A DNA stretch of 64,000 nt from Chryseobacterium daecheongense (GCF_003729955.1 NZ_RJTX01000001.1:1178001-1242000), one strand, 5' to 3'; shown: positions 32,285 through 41,509, counted from the first letter of the stretch. Notes: generated by a model not told the origin, from the letters alone. Translations and numbers: made by a program.

Positions 32285-33157
32285 ATGTTTCTCAGAAAAG
32301 CAGCTTTTCTTTTATTAATAATCCTCAGTCATTTTTCATCAGCCCAAAGAAAGAAGAAGAATGACACGGTATATGTTTATGAAAAAGTGATTGTTTATGA
32401 TACTATTTTCCTGGAAAAACCGATAAAAGCCAGATTTGATGATATTATTTTCCCAACTCTCGCCATTACAGATAAAATTATACCTCAGAATCCGAAACTC
32501 AAAAGGGCCAGAATATCATCCAGAAGAAGTATTCCAAAAGCAACATTTCATTACGGCGCAGAAGCAGGGATAGGATTTAAAAATAGTACATGGACTCAAA
32601 AACTTTCCGGGGACAATCAGCAATTTGGTGAAAATGTCGGGGTCTGGGCTGCAAAAGATATTATTGATACTCCGTTATCAGTCATGCTGAATTTCAATGT
32701 TTACCATTGGAATTCAACATTTGATTTGGATGCCAACACAGAAGTTACCCCTCTCAACGGCTACCATTTTACCGAAGATCATGAGCCTTTATTATTTCAA
32801 AGATTCAATAACAGGCATTTTGAATATGTCCTTCATGCAAAGCTTTTCTATGAATGGAAAAACATCCGCCCCTATGCCGGAGTTTCAGTAAACAGAAATA
32901 TTTATAAAATGCAGTTCGTAGTTCCGGAAAATAATTCCGTAGATGATTTTAAAACCTATAAGGTTAATTTAGGATTCTCTTTTGGATTGCAGTACCGCAT
33001 TTTGAAAAAAATCCTTCTGACAGCAGATTATCAGCAATATAAATTAAAAAATATTTCGTTAAAAAACAGCTCGTTGGATTTTGACGTTTTTAATACGAAT
33101 AATACCTTTGCAGAAAGGAAAATCAACCTGGGAGTTTCTTATATGATTTCCAGATAA
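32285..33157 (+). CDS. Predicted outer-membrane beta-barrel partner of the tailed sigma factor
   Basis: This 290-residue protein has signal peptide MFLRKAAFLLLIILSHFSSA and a basic linker. The motif VYEKVIVYDTIFLEKP (about residues 31-46) resembles the end of the sigma factor tail. The rest alternates hydrophobic and polar residues as in small outer-membrane barrels (HYGAEAGIGF, YVLHAKLFYEWKNIRPYAGVSVNRN, LGFSFGLQYRILKKILLTADYQQY) and ends with INLGVSYMISR. It is 12 nt after the sigma gene. A role as surface component of the same regulatory unit is inferred. Confidence 0.72.
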   Translation: MFLRKAAFLLLIILSHFSSAQRKKKNDTVYVYEKVIVYDTIFLEKPIKARFDDIIFPTLAITDKIIPQNPKLKRARISSRRSIPKATFHYGAEAGIGFKNSTWTQKLSGDNQQFGENVGVWAAKDIIDTPLSVMLNFNVYHWNSTFDLDANTEVTPLNGYHFTEDHEPLLFQRFNNRHFEYVLHAKLFYEWKNIRPYAGVSVNRNIYKMQFVVPENNSVDDFKTYKVNLGFSFGLQYRILKKILLTADYQQYKLKNISLKNSSLDFDVFNTNNTFAERKINLGVSYMISR

Positions 33158-33181
33158 CAGTTTTCTAAAAAGCATCTACTC

Positions 33182-34150
33182 ATGATCTATTTCAAACTTC
33201 CTTTCAACGAAACATTATATTCAATAGATGAGCAATCCCATCATACACCTATCCGCTTTTATTCATTTGACGGCCAAAAGCAAATCGGTTTTGATGGAAA
33301 TATTATCAAAGTAGATCCGGAGCTTTTCAACCAGCACAATATAACAAACAGTTTATTACCTATATCTGATAATAATTTCGTCGCAGAAACCCAAATTGAG
33401 TACTTGGACCAGCTCAATAAAGTGATACAGGTCATTAAAGAAAACCGTCTTCCCAAGCTTGTATATTCCCGCAGAAAAATTTTCAAAGATTTTCATACAA
33501 TCAATGTAAAGGAAAGCTTTAAAAACTTATGTCAGTCCTATCCGAACGCTTTCCGATACCTATTCATCAATGAAGAAGAATCATGGATGGGAGCTTTTTC
33601 AGAGGTTTTAGGAAAATTCAACAAGACCACACATGAGTTTGAAACGATGAGCCTTGCCGGAACCCTTCCCATTTCAGAAAACTGGTCCGAAAAAGAAATC
33701 GAAGAACAGAAGCCTGTTTCTTCCTATATTTTAAACATTCTTGAAAACTTTACTAGGGCTATAGAAGTTTCAGAAACTTACGATCACATTTCAGGCAACA
33801 TCAAACATCTGAGAACAGATTTTAAAGCCAAAATACAACCTGAACAGCTTGATCAGATCATCACTGAACTTCATCCTACTCCGGCTGTCTGTGGAATTCC
33901 GAAAGAGTTTTGCAAAGAAAACATTCAAAAGCTTGAAAAATATCCCCGTGAATTATATGCGGGTTACATCAGGATAGAAACTGAAGAAACCATACAATAT
34001 TTCGTCAATCTCCGTTGTGCAAAACTTTACCGGGATTCTGTTCATGTGTTCGTTGGAGGCGGAATTACCGCTCAAAGCAACCCGGAAAAGGAATGGATTG
34101 AAACGGAACTGAAATCAGAAGCAATTCTGAAGAACCTGATGATTTCTTAG
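33182..34150 (+). CDS. Isochorismate synthase / chorismate-binding protein
   Basis: This 322-residue chorismate-binding enzyme has KLVYSRRKIF, EEESWMGAFSEVLG, ETMSLAGTLP, HIKHLRTDF-like spacing and the C-terminal ELHPTPAVCGIPKEF ... YAGYIRIE segment typical of EntC/MenF. Catalytic Lys and Glu positions appear intact. It converts chorismate to isochorismate for menaquinone (or siderophore) synthesis. It is smaller than MenF of Escherichia coli but normal for Bacteroidota. It sits 24 nt after the outer-membrane protein gene. Confidence 0.9.
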   Translation: MIYFKLPFNETLYSIDEQSHHTPIRFYSFDGQKQIGFDGNIIKVDPELFNQHNITNSLLPISDNNFVAETQIEYLDQLNKVIQVIKENRLPKLVYSRRKIFKDFHTINVKESFKNLCQSYPNAFRYLFINEEESWMGAFSEVLGKFNKTTHEFETMSLAGTLPISENWSEKEIEEQKPVSSYILNILENFTRAIEVSETYDHISGNIKHLRTDFKAKIQPEQLDQIITELHPTPAVCGIPKEFCKENIQKLEKYPRELYAGYIRIETEETIQYFVNLRCAKLYRDSVHVFVGGGITAQSNPEKEWIETELKSEAILKNLMIS

Positions 34151-34195
34151 AGCAAAAAGTACTTGTTATTTCATTCAGAATAACTTTGGAAACAT

Positions 34196-34230
34196 AAAGG
34201 AGCCTCTTTCCAATTGAAAGAGGCTCCTTT
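34196..34230. terminator. Bidirectional hairpin between convergent genes
   Basis: A perfect 15-bp stem, AAAGGAGCCTCTTTC with GAAAGAGGCTCCTTT, and a CAATT loop lie between the isochorismate synthase and the convergent small membrane protein gene. T-runs are short. Confidence 0.85.
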
Positions 34231-34248
34231 AATATATCTCAATTAAAA

Positions 34249-34443
34249 TTATTTCTTAGCACCGATTTTACTCCATGTATTTAAAACAAAAAGTAAAATA
34301 AGACCAATAATTGCTGTTGCAATAGAGAATACAAACTTCAGGTTATCTTCCGATAAAACTTCTGATTGCCAGTCTAAAGCATATAAATTAATGGCAATAA
34401 AAACGATAAATAATACTAAAAATACTTTATAAGTCTTCTCCAT
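34249..34443 (-). CDS. Small two-helix membrane protein
   Basis: This 64-residue protein has two hydrophobic helices, about residues 6-22 (FLVLFIVFIAINLYAL) and 37-56 (FVFSIATAIIGLILLFVLNT). It begins MEKTYKV and ends KIGAKK. It follows marC with a 5-nt gap on the same strand and is almost surely in its operon. Family name is not known to me. Confidence 0.75.
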   Translation of the reverse strand: MEKTYKVFLVLFIVFIAINLYALDWQSEVLSEDNLKFVFSIATAIIGLILLFVLNTWSKIGAKK

Positions 34444-34448
34444 GATTC

Positions 34449-35051
34449 TTAAAAATTAATATAAGCTTGCACCAATTGCGCAAAGTTAGCAGTGAATAAT
34501 TTGATTGAAATTGCCAGAAGGATAATTCCGAAAACTTTTTGCAGGATGGCCAAAGTAGCTTCCCCCATTTTCTTCTCTAACCAGGTAGCAGATTTCAGCA
34601 CCAAATATACGAAAATTGTATTGAGAATGATACCGCAAATAATATTAATATCATGAAATTCAGCTCTCAGTGAAAGGGTTGTTGTTAAAGTTCCCGCACC
34701 CGCAACCAGTGGAAATGCAATAGGAACAATGGATGCCGACTTAGCCTCTGAAGTTTTATTGATCTCAATTCCCAGGATCATTTCCAGGGCTATGACAAAA
34801 ATCACAAATGCACCGGCAATCGCAAAGGAATTTACATCCACCCCAATAAACTTCAGAATTTTATTCCCCACAAAAAGGAAAACCAGCATGATCAATCCGG
34901 CTGTAATAGATGCTCTCTCCGCTTCTATTTTCCCGAATTTCTGCTGTAAGCTTACAATAATAGGAACAGAGCCGATAATATCAATTACGGCAAAAAGAAC
35001 CATAAAACAGGTCACAATTTCCTTAAATGAAAAATGATCAAAAACTTCCAT
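34449..35051 (-). CDS. MarC family (UPF0056) membrane protein
   Basis: This 200-residue inner membrane protein has six helices. The pattern LFAVIDIIGSVPIIVSLQQKFGK at the start, AGAFVIFVIALEMILGIE in the middle and IVPIAFPLVAGAGTLTTTLSL are the MarC signatures. Transport function is not established for the family. It leads a small operon with the two-helix protein. Confidence 0.92.
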   Translation of the reverse strand: MEVFDHFSFKEIVTCFMVLFAVIDIIGSVPIIVSLQQKFGKIEAERASITAGLIMLVFLFVGNKILKFIGVDVNSFAIAGAFVIFVIALEMILGIEINKTSEAKSASIVPIAFPLVAGAGTLTTTLSLRAEFHDINIICGIILNTIFVYLVLKSATWLEKKMGEATLAILQKVFGIILLAISIKLFTANFAQLVQAYINF

Positions 35052-35094
35052 CTTTTGTAATTAAAAATTTCGCAAAAATATGAAAAATAATTGA

Positions 35095-36834
35095 CTATTT
35101 GCTAATCTGAGAATACAAATTAACAACTGCTTTTAAAAGCTCTTCAATTCCTTCAGCAGATTTTACAGGAGCATATTTTTCTATTTGAATTCTCTGGGAA
35201 AGACTTCTATACTCTTCAGCAACTGAATTTCCTTTGTAATTTTCCAGGAATTTTCGGAAATCTTCTACCGAACTTTGGAAATATTGTCCCCGCACTTCAG
35301 CATCAAGCTCATCAATGGTATCAAAGAATTTTTGGTATTCTCCATTCTCTTTCAGATTTTCCAGATAGCTGAAATAATCATTTACATCGGTGGTAAGCCT
35401 TTGTCTGATTTCTTTTTCAGTTTCCGCTACAGATCCCAGAGGTTTTGCAGATACAGTTTCTTTAACCAAAGCACGTTTTTTTTGCCAATTTTTAAATAAA
35501 AGATAAACAATGAACAATCCCAGTAAAATGGCAATATTGGTCAAAAGAATGTTCCAATGGAATTTATTTTTTTCCTTCACTTTAAATGAAGTAGTTTTCA
35601 ATACAGGTGTATTGACCGTCTCTAAAAGATTGTTGGTATATTCATTCACTCTTTCCACCGTAGTTCTGGATTCAAGAATCTGCTCATGGGAAAGCGCATT
35701 TAGTGCTAATGTTTCCTGGCCAAGATCTACATATTCCTTACTTTCCGGATTGAAGAATGCAAACTCTTCGGTTTTAATGGAAATAAGGCCCGGCTTTTTA
35801 GGGATCACCACATAATTAGCTAATATTTCTCCCTTAATCCCAGTCATACTTGGAGTAACCTTAGAAGTAACTTTAGGTGCAAAAACTTCATAGTCAGGAG
35901 ATGAAGCGATCTTTGGCAGTTCAAGGTCAGATAAGTTTCCTTCCCCTGCCACTTTCACTACTACATTGATCGGTTTTTTCACCTCCACTTTTTCTTTTGA
36001 AGCATTATAAACACTTACATTAAAATTCCCTACCGCATTTTTGAAATATTCCGGCGAGCCCTCTGGAAGCTTTTTTACATTAAGTTTTACTTTATTGGAG
36101 AGTATTTTATTTTTATTGGAATATGAACTCACCGAAGCTGATACAGAAGGAACTTCCACAAACCCGGACTCATTCGGGAATACCAGGAACATCGCTAAAA
36201 TCTGTGATGGCATATTTCCATAACCTGAAGGGTCAATTTCAGATTTCGCAAAATTGATTGGATAGACATTGATGTTTTCTTGTTGAGGAAGATGGATATT
36301 ATTCACCTTTCTCAGGTTATCCATATTCCTGGAATATACCCTAAGAACCGCAATGGTGGGCTGATCCTGATAGACCTCCCTGTCTTCTATCTCCATATTC
36401 AGGAAGACATCATTGGATACGGTATTGGCAGCTAAAGACCTTTTATCAATATCTTTTACGATGATATCAAAAGGTTCCGTTTTATAGATCTTATTATTGA
36501 TGGTAACCAGTACGGATCCGATTTTGATTTTTCCTTTTTTCTTAGGCTCCAGAGCAATTCTGGATATTTTTTGGGTAATTACTGTATTAGTGGCCGGATC
36601 AATGAATGTATTGGTGACTGATCCGCTTCCGATAATATTGAATTTGGAAAGGTCAGGTAACTGAAATGCGGTCTGCTGTTCGAGATCACTCCCGTCCAGT
36701 TCCAGGATCACAGTAAGATTTACAATGTCTTTACCATTGTATTCATCTTTGTCCGTATCAAGTCTGAGATTTACCTGTCCGTAAGAAATTACGGATGTAA
36801 GAAGGAACAATATGTAAATCAATCTGTGTTTCAT
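35095..36834 (-). CDS. batD: BatD family protein
   Basis: This 579-residue protein has a signal peptide MKHRLIYILFLLTSVISYGQ, a long beta-sandwich periplasmic region (residues 20-420), one TM helix at about 432-450 and a cytoplasmic tail. The segment LRLDTDKDEYNGKDIVNLTV and the VNTFIDPATNTVITQKISRIALEPKKKGKIKIGSV pattern match BatD of the Bacteroides aerotolerance operon. The start used is ATG 36834, overlapping the TGA of the TPR gene by one base; upstream TTG/GTG codons are rejected. It is the last bat gene. It probably works with the VWA proteins in an envelope complex. Confidence 0.88.
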   Translation of the reverse strand: MKHRLIYILFLLTSVISYGQVNLRLDTDKDEYNGKDIVNLTVILELDGSDLEQQTAFQLPDLSKFNIIGSGSVTNTFIDPATNTVITQKISRIALEPKKKGKIKIGSVLVTINNKIYKTEPFDIIVKDIDKRSLAANTVSNDVFLNMEIEDREVYQDQPTIAVLRVYSRNMDNLRKVNNIHLPQQENINVYPINFAKSEIDPSGYGNMPSQILAMFLVFPNESGFVEVPSVSASVSSYSNKNKILSNKVKLNVKKLPEGSPEYFKNAVGNFNVSVYNASKEKVEVKKPINVVVKVAGEGNLSDLELPKIASSPDYEVFAPKVTSKVTPSMTGIKGEILANYVVIPKKPGLISIKTEEFAFFNPESKEYVDLGQETLALNALSHEQILESRTTVERVNEYTNNLLETVNTPVLKTTSFKVKEKNKFHWNILLTNIAILLGLFIVYLLFKNWQKKRALVKETVSAKPLGSVAETEKEIRQRLTTDVNDYFSYLENLKENGEYQKFFDTIDELDAEVRGQYFQSSVEDFRKFLENYKGNSVAEEYRSLSQRIQIEKYAPVKSAEGIEELLKAVVNLYSQISK

Positions 36835-37580
36835 CACCAATCTTTCTCGTTGCTTTGAGGCATCGAATAAGAATTTTTATTTAAAATTCTTCTGGCGGTT
36901 TCTTTTTCTTTCTCGCTTACTTTATTTAAAATTGCGTTTTCAAGATCTTTAGGCATTTTGCCTTCATTATTTTTATTCTGATCAGGATTATTTCCTTGCG
37001 GGCTTTCTCCTTTATTTTGCTGCCCATTTCCTTGATCCTGCTGATCTTTTTTATCTCCTTTCTGATCATCATTTTTATTCTGATCATTTCCTCCACCGCC
37101 TTTTCCAGCATTATTCTGCTGATTTTTCTTTTGTTCGTTTTGTTTCTCCTTCAACTTGGCAATCTCATAATTCTTTCTGGTTGCTTCGTTATAAGGATCC
37201 TGCTTCAGGGACTGCTTATAATAGTCTGCCGCCTTTTCCGGCTGGTTCATCTGCATATAGGTATTCCCTAAATTATGAAGTGCTGCCGCTTTATCCGGAA
37301 GGGTCTGAGAAAGACTTTGTGCCTTTTCAAACTCCGCTTTGGCTTCTTCATACTTCTTATTTTTATACAAAGCATTCCCCAAATTGTAGTGAGCCGTAAA
37401 ATCTTTTTCATTGGATTTTATAGCTTCCATGTACTTGGAAGATGCACCATCATAATCTTTTCCGTTGAATTTCTGGTTCCCTTCATAGACTAAAGTCTTG
37501 TAATTTTTCTGCCCAAACAGAAGGTTGGAGAACGAAAAGGCAACAATAAACGATAAAATTATGATTTTAGTATTCATCAT
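36834..37580 (-). CDS. batC: Tetratricopeptide repeat protein of the bat operon
   Basis: This is a protein of about 248 residues. The start is taken at ATG 37580 (a second ATG is at 37577); the longer frame begins with TTG inside the -7 box. Signal peptide MMNTKIIILSFIVAFSFSNLLFG leads to three TPR units (about residues 26-125), with AHYNLGNALYKNKKYEEAKAEFEKA, LHNLGNTYMQMNQPEKAADYYKQ and LKQDPYNEATRKNYEIAK. A low-complexity Gln/Asn/Gly/Lys stretch (about 145-205) follows. BatC-type proteins are TPR partners of the Bat VWA proteins. It overlaps batD by one base. Confidence 0.85.
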   Translation of the reverse strand: MMNTKIIILSFIVAFSFSNLLFGQKNYKTLVYEGNQKFNGKDYDGASSKYMEAIKSNEKDFTAHYNLGNALYKNKKYEEAKAEFEKAQSLSQTLPDKAAALHNLGNTYMQMNQPEKAADYYKQSLKQDPYNEATRKNYEIAKLKEKQNEQKKNQQNNAGKGGGGNDQNKNDDQKGDKKDQQDQGNGQQNKGESPQGNNPDQNKNNEGKMPKDLENAILNKVSEKEKETARRILNKNSYSMPQSNEKDW

Positions 37581-37583
37581 ATG

Positions 37584-37591
37584 CAAAATTA
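37584..37591 (-). promoter_or_regulatory. Internal -7 box before the TPR gene
   Basis: On the minus strand TAATTTTG ends 3 nt before ATG 37580, in an 88-nt gap after batB. It may give batC and batD their own leaderless transcript. No clear -33 box was seen. Confidence 0.35.
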
Positions 37592-37668
37592 TTCCTTTAT
37601 ATGTTAAGAAACAGGTTTCTATTTGTTAAAATTCGGTTAAAGTAATCCTTTGATGACAATGTATGAAA

Positions 37669-38676
37669 TTAGACATTAAAGTCTCTTTTAGGGTTAAAAA
37701 GATAAATCAAAAAGAAAAAGAATAATGAAACTGCTAAAAAATATTGATAGTAGTGATTCGCATTCTGAGATTTCACCAGTGTTTCAGTTGAGGAAAGCTT
37801 CTTATTGATCGCATCAATGATCTTATCCGGTGATTCATTGATATTATTTCCGTCAATATAAGTTCCTCCTGTAGATTCTGCTATTTTTTTAAGCGCTTCC
37901 GTCTGTCTTTTGGAAATAACAGTCTGTCCGTTCATATCAATTTTATACCCCATTAACTGCCCGAATTCATATTCAGGAACGGGAGCACCTTCATCAGATC
38001 CTATTCCCACAGAAGTTACTGTTATTCCTTCACTGTTTGCCAAACGAATAGCTGCATTATCATTGCCTTCATTATCTTCTCCGTCACTCAATAAGATCAC
38101 TTTCCTTGAGCCTTTGCTTACATTTTTAAATTTTTCCACAGCTGCCTGCATCCCTTTCAAAAAATCTGTACCCTGTATTTGCATTGAATTCGTTTCAATT
38201 CCGCTGATGTAGGTTTCTGCAGAATTATAATCTGTTGTTAAAGGCATAATGGAGATCGCTTCTCCGGCAAAAATCACAATTCCCACCTTATCATTCTTCA
38301 TTTTTTGCATGGTGTTGATCATGAGGTTTTTGGCCTGAGTCAAACGACTGGGTTCTATATCTTCCGCATTCATAGAATTGGATACATCGAGCATAAAAAC
38401 CACATTATTCAGCCTTTGGTTGCTTTTTACCTCTTCAGATCCATTCAAAAGGTCAATAATTGAAAATATCAGGAAAAGTGTTCCTAACAGATATAATGTC
38501 GGAAAAAATTTAGTAAAACCAGATTTTTTCTCAAATAAATTATCATGAAAAGAGCTGTCTGCAAAGATTTCTCTTTTTTTCTTTTTCCATTTCAGAAAAC
38601 GGACCAAGAAGAAAGCCAGCAGCGGCAACAGCAACAGCAATAACAAATACCAGTAATTTCCTAAATACCACTCCAT
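37669..38676 (-). CDS. batB: VWA-domain membrane protein BatB
   Basis: This 335-residue protein has two N-terminal TM helices (about 8-26 and 58-76), then a von Willebrand A domain (about 88-290). Its MIDAS motif is VVFMLDVSNSMNAED, a DxSxS site with the following Thr/Asp positions present (LSDGEDNEGND). A C-terminal TM anchor (YYQYFLAVSLFFFFLIYLF) closes it. BatB-like proteins form an inner membrane complex with BatA. It overlaps batA by one base. Confidence 0.9.
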   Translation of the reverse strand: MEWYLGNYWYLLLLLLLPLLAFFLVRFLKWKKKKREIFADSSFHDNLFEKKSGFTKFFPTLYLLGTLFLIFSIIDLLNGSEEVKSNQRLNNVVFMLDVSNSMNAEDIEPSRLTQAKNLMINTMQKMKNDKVGIVIFAGEAISIMPLTTDYNSAETYISGIETNSMQIQGTDFLKGMQAAVEKFKNVSKGSRKVILLSDGEDNEGNDNAAIRLANSEGITVTSVGIGSDEGAPVPEYEFGQLMGYKIDMNGQTVISKRQTEALKKIAESTGGTYIDGNNINESPDKIIDAINKKLSSTETLVKSQNANHYYQYFLAVSLFFFFLIYLFNPKRDFNV

Positions 38677-39668
38677 CAGCTTACAATTTTATAAAATACC
38701 CATCTTAGTAAAGCATCAATAATCAACATTCCCAGCGCAACCCATAAAAAGATCTTGAAATACTCCTGATAATTATACAGCTTCGATACCTTTACGTCTG
38801 ATTTTTCCAATTGATTGATCTCATCATATACTTCTTCCAGGCTGCTGTTGGAAGTTGCACGGAAATATTTCCCTCCTGTTGTCTGAGCCACTTCTCTCAA
38901 TGTATTCTCATCAATAGCTACTTCTGTTTCCGTAAATATCAATTCACCGAAAATATCCTGTGCAGTAGGCATTAAAGCATATCCATTGGTTCCGATTCCT
39001 ATAGCATATACTTTGATATTATTGTTCCTCGCCAATTCAGCAGCGGCCATCGGAGGAATCGCGTTTTCTATGTTGCTGACTCCGTCTGTCATCAAAATAA
39101 TCACTTTACTTTTTGCCTTACTTTTGATCAGGTGGTTCACCGCAACGGCGAGTCCTTCTCCAATTGCGGTTCCCGGCTCAAGACCGACTGAATTCAGGTT
39201 TTTGATTTCATCTACAACGACCTGATGATCAGAAGTCACAGGCACTTTCGTGAATGCTTCCGCAGCATAAGCCACCACACCTATTCTGTCATTAGGACGT
39301 TTGTTTACGAATTTCACTGCAATATCTTTCAATGCTGTGATACGATCGGGCGTTAAATCTTTGGACAGCATACTCAGGGAAACGTCTATGGAAAGCATGA
39401 TATCCACTCCTTTGGTATCGTCTCGGTCCTGGGAAACCGTAAAAGTTCTCGGTCTTGCCATCGCAATGATAAGTGCAGAAAGGATAATGTATTTGGATAT
39501 TTTCAGAAGAAAAAGCACCAGCTGAATTCCCCCGCTGTTCTTCATGTGCTGAACAGTAGGTACTTTGATCCCTTTCTTCTTCTGTTTGCTTATATCTCTG
39601 AAAAAAACAGGGATAAACAACAGAAAAAGAAGCAGAAACCATGGGCTGTAAAACTCAAAATTAAACAT
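38676..39668 (-). CDS. batA: VWA-domain membrane protein BatA
   Basis: This 330-residue protein has TM helices at about 7-24 and 55-72. The VWA domain (about 85-290) has MIDAS site IMLSIDVSLSMLSKDL and TDGVSNIENA, and a C-terminal TM helix lies at about 305-325. It is the closest paralogue of BatB in the operon. Overlap with the upstream gene is 8 bp. Bat proteins are linked to oxidative or envelope stress tolerance in Bacteroides; the exact function is not proven. Confidence 0.9.
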   Translation of the reverse strand: MFNFEFYSPWFLLLFLLFIPVFFRDISKQKKKGIKVPTVQHMKNSGGIQLVLFLLKISKYIILSALIIAMARPRTFTVSQDRDDTKGVDIMLSIDVSLSMLSKDLTPDRITALKDIAVKFVNKRPNDRIGVVAYAAEAFTKVPVTSDHQVVVDEIKNLNSVGLEPGTAIGEGLAVAVNHLIKSKAKSKVIILMTDGVSNIENAIPPMAAAELARNNNIKVYAIGIGTNGYALMPTAQDIFGELIFTETEVAIDENTLREVAQTTGGKYFRATSNSSLEEVYDEINQLEKSDVKVSKLYNYQEYFKIFLWVALGMLIIDALLRWVFYKIVS

Positions 39669-40557
39669 CCTTTCTCAAGTTTTCAAATTCTAAATCCTTT
39701 GATGATCTTTTTACAAATTCTCTGATATCCATAAAATCTTTTTCCATAGTATTCTTATCAGGGAATGTTTTGGCAAATTTCACCAGATCCCCTCTTACAA
39801 ATACTTCTTCCACTATTTTTTCATTTTCCTGAGAAATGGTATTATTCTTTTTCATAAGCTGAACCAGATCATCCGTTAATAAGACATCTGCCGGCAAATG
39901 ATACTGTTTGGTGATAAAATTCCTTGAAATATCAATCAGTTCCACATAGAATGAGCGATAATTGCCTTCTTCTATATATTTTTTCTTTTTAAGAGATTCA
40001 AGTTCCTTTAATGTCTGATTCGTTGCTACAACCGGAGAACTTTTTTTCTTTCTGCCCCACTTAACGAACATGATGATTGCAATAATCAAAGCAATTAAAG
40101 CTAAGGCTGCAAGGACGTACCATTTATAAAGCTCCCAATAATCAGTGGCTTCCAGCTTAACTTCTTTGTTTTTCATAATATCATTAATCTGATCTCCTTT
40201 TTGAGCAGTATTAATGACCTCAATTTCATAAGGGATGGTTTTTAAGATTTTACCTCCTACCTTAAATTCAAGTTCGGGAATGGTAAACTTCCCTTCTTCA
40301 TATACGGCAAATTCTATTTTTCTTTCATAGGAATTGGCATTGACTCCTATGCTGTCTTTAATTTCTTCGAAATGAAAAGGAAGCAATTCATCTTTGGGAG
40401 CGGCAGAAACTTTCTGCCCTCCGATATTATCGATTTTAATAACAATATGATCCGTTTCACCTAATGCAAGGGTTTTCTTCTCAACATTGGAAGAAAGAAT
40501 CTGTGAGAAAGCATTGGCACAGACCAGGAAACATATAATAAATAATATTTTTTTCAA
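39661..40557 (-). CDS. BatX-type membrane protein (DUF4381-like)
   Basis: This 298-residue protein has a signal peptide, MKKILFIICFLVCANAFSQ, a beta-rich periplasmic domain (VEKKTLALGETDHIVIKI, FTIPELEFKVGGKILKTIPYEI), one TM helix (about 148-167, YVLAALALIALIIAIIMFV) and a cytoplasmic helical tail. Position between the DUF58 gene and batA is that of batX in other Bacteroidota. The start codon is TTG at 40557, overlapping the stop codon of a small upstream ORF by 4 bases, which suggests translational coupling. Confidence 0.78.
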   Translation of the reverse strand: MKKILFIICFLVCANAFSQILSSNVEKKTLALGETDHIVIKIDNIGGQKVSAAPKDELLPFHFEEIKDSIGVNANSYERKIEFAVYEEGKFTIPELEFKVGGKILKTIPYEIEVINTAQKGDQINDIMKNKEVKLEATDYWELYKWYVLAALALIALIIAIIMFVKWGRKKKSSPVVATNQTLKELESLKKKKYIEEGNYRSFYVELIDISRNFITKQYHLPADVLLTDDLVQLMKKNNTISQENEKIVEEVFVRGDLVKFAKTFPDKNTMEKDFMDIREFVKRSSKDLEFENLRKDV

Positions 40558-40634
40558 CTTATCATTACATTTTTAATGAAACTTTTTAGTCTTTTCAGGT
40601 TCTCCATTTTGATAACGCCGATTCTGAATGACAT
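40554..40634 (-). CDS. Possible 26-residue small ORF coupled to batX
   Basis: ATG 40634 opens a 26-residue basic frame beginning MSFRIGVIKMENLKRLKSF and stopping in a TTGA overlap with the TTG start of the next gene. It fills the 86-nt gap after the DUF58 gene. Its role could be leader-like translational coupling. It has no family match. Confidence 0.3.
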   Translation of the reverse strand: MSFRIGVIKMENLKRLKSFIKNVMIS

Positions 40635-40643
40635 AAAAACTGA

Positions 40644-41507
40644 TCACTTCTTTTGAAAATAATTATACAACAATTTTGAATAATCCGCACCGGTATTTAC
40701 ATTCATAAAACTGGCCGCACTGTTGGCAAAGTCTTCTTCCAAAGCTTTTACTTTTTGCTTCTGAGCTTCTGCAAAGGTATACCTCCACCTTGCACTGGAA
40801 GTGTTCGCCCAAACCTGAGCTCCTGTTTCCACATCATGCAACAACGCGTAGCCTACATCAGGAATTTCATTATCCTTTTCATCATAAATCCTCATTCCCA
40901 ACACCTGATGTTTTTTTGATGCCGCCCTTAAAATTTTGGAATCATAAGGGTCTTCAAAATCCGAGAATAAGAAAACCAGGGATTTTCTTTTAAAAATTCC
41001 CATCATATACTCCATCGCCTTATCAATATTGGAAACAGAAGGAACATAATCCGCCGTTAATATATTACTGATAATGGAAAGAATATGTTTCCTTCCTTTT
41101 TGAGGCGGAATCACCTTATATACTTTATCGGCAAATAAAATCAATCCTACTTTATCATTATTTCCTGCTGCTGAAAAACCTAAACTTGCCGCAATTTCTG
41201 CTACATATTCTCTTTTCAGCTGGGTTTTTGTTCCATAATCCATGGAAGCGGAAATATCTACCAACAGCATCATGGTCAGCTCTCTTTCCTCCTCCATTAC
41301 TTTTACAAAAGGTTCACGGAAACGTGCCGTTTTGTTCCAGTCGATTCTTCTGATCTCATCTCCGAACTGGTAGGGACGCACTTCAGAAAACGTCATTCCC
41401 TGCCCTTTAAAAGCACTATGATATTGCCCCATTAAAGTAGCTTCCGTCTTCTTGCGGGTACGGATTTCTATCTGCTTTACTTTTTTTACAATATCTTTTA
41501 TCTGCAT
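40644..41507 (-). CDS. DUF58 domain protein (VWA-like)
   Basis: This 287-residue protein carries the DUF58 signature SEVRPYQFGDEIRRIDWNKTAR (about 38-59), followed by a VWA-like core with LLVDISASMDYG and LVFLFSDFEDPYDS. There is no membrane helix. DUF58 proteins accompany MoxR ATPases and are thought to be adaptor or target subunits. It sits in the operon between the hypothetical gene (2-nt gap) and batX. Confidence 0.92.
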   Translation of the reverse strand: MQIKDIVKKVKQIEIRTRKKTEATLMGQYHSAFKGQGMTFSEVRPYQFGDEIRRIDWNKTARFREPFVKVMEEERELTMMLLVDISASMDYGTKTQLKREYVAEIAASLGFSAAGNNDKVGLILFADKVYKVIPPQKGRKHILSIISNILTADYVPSVSNIDKAMEYMMGIFKRKSLVFLFSDFEDPYDSKILRAASKKHQVLGMRIYDEKDNEIPDVGYALLHDVETGAQVWANTSSARWRYTFAEAQKQKVKALEEDFANSAASFMNVNTGADYSKLLYNYFQKK

Positions 41508-41509
41508 GT

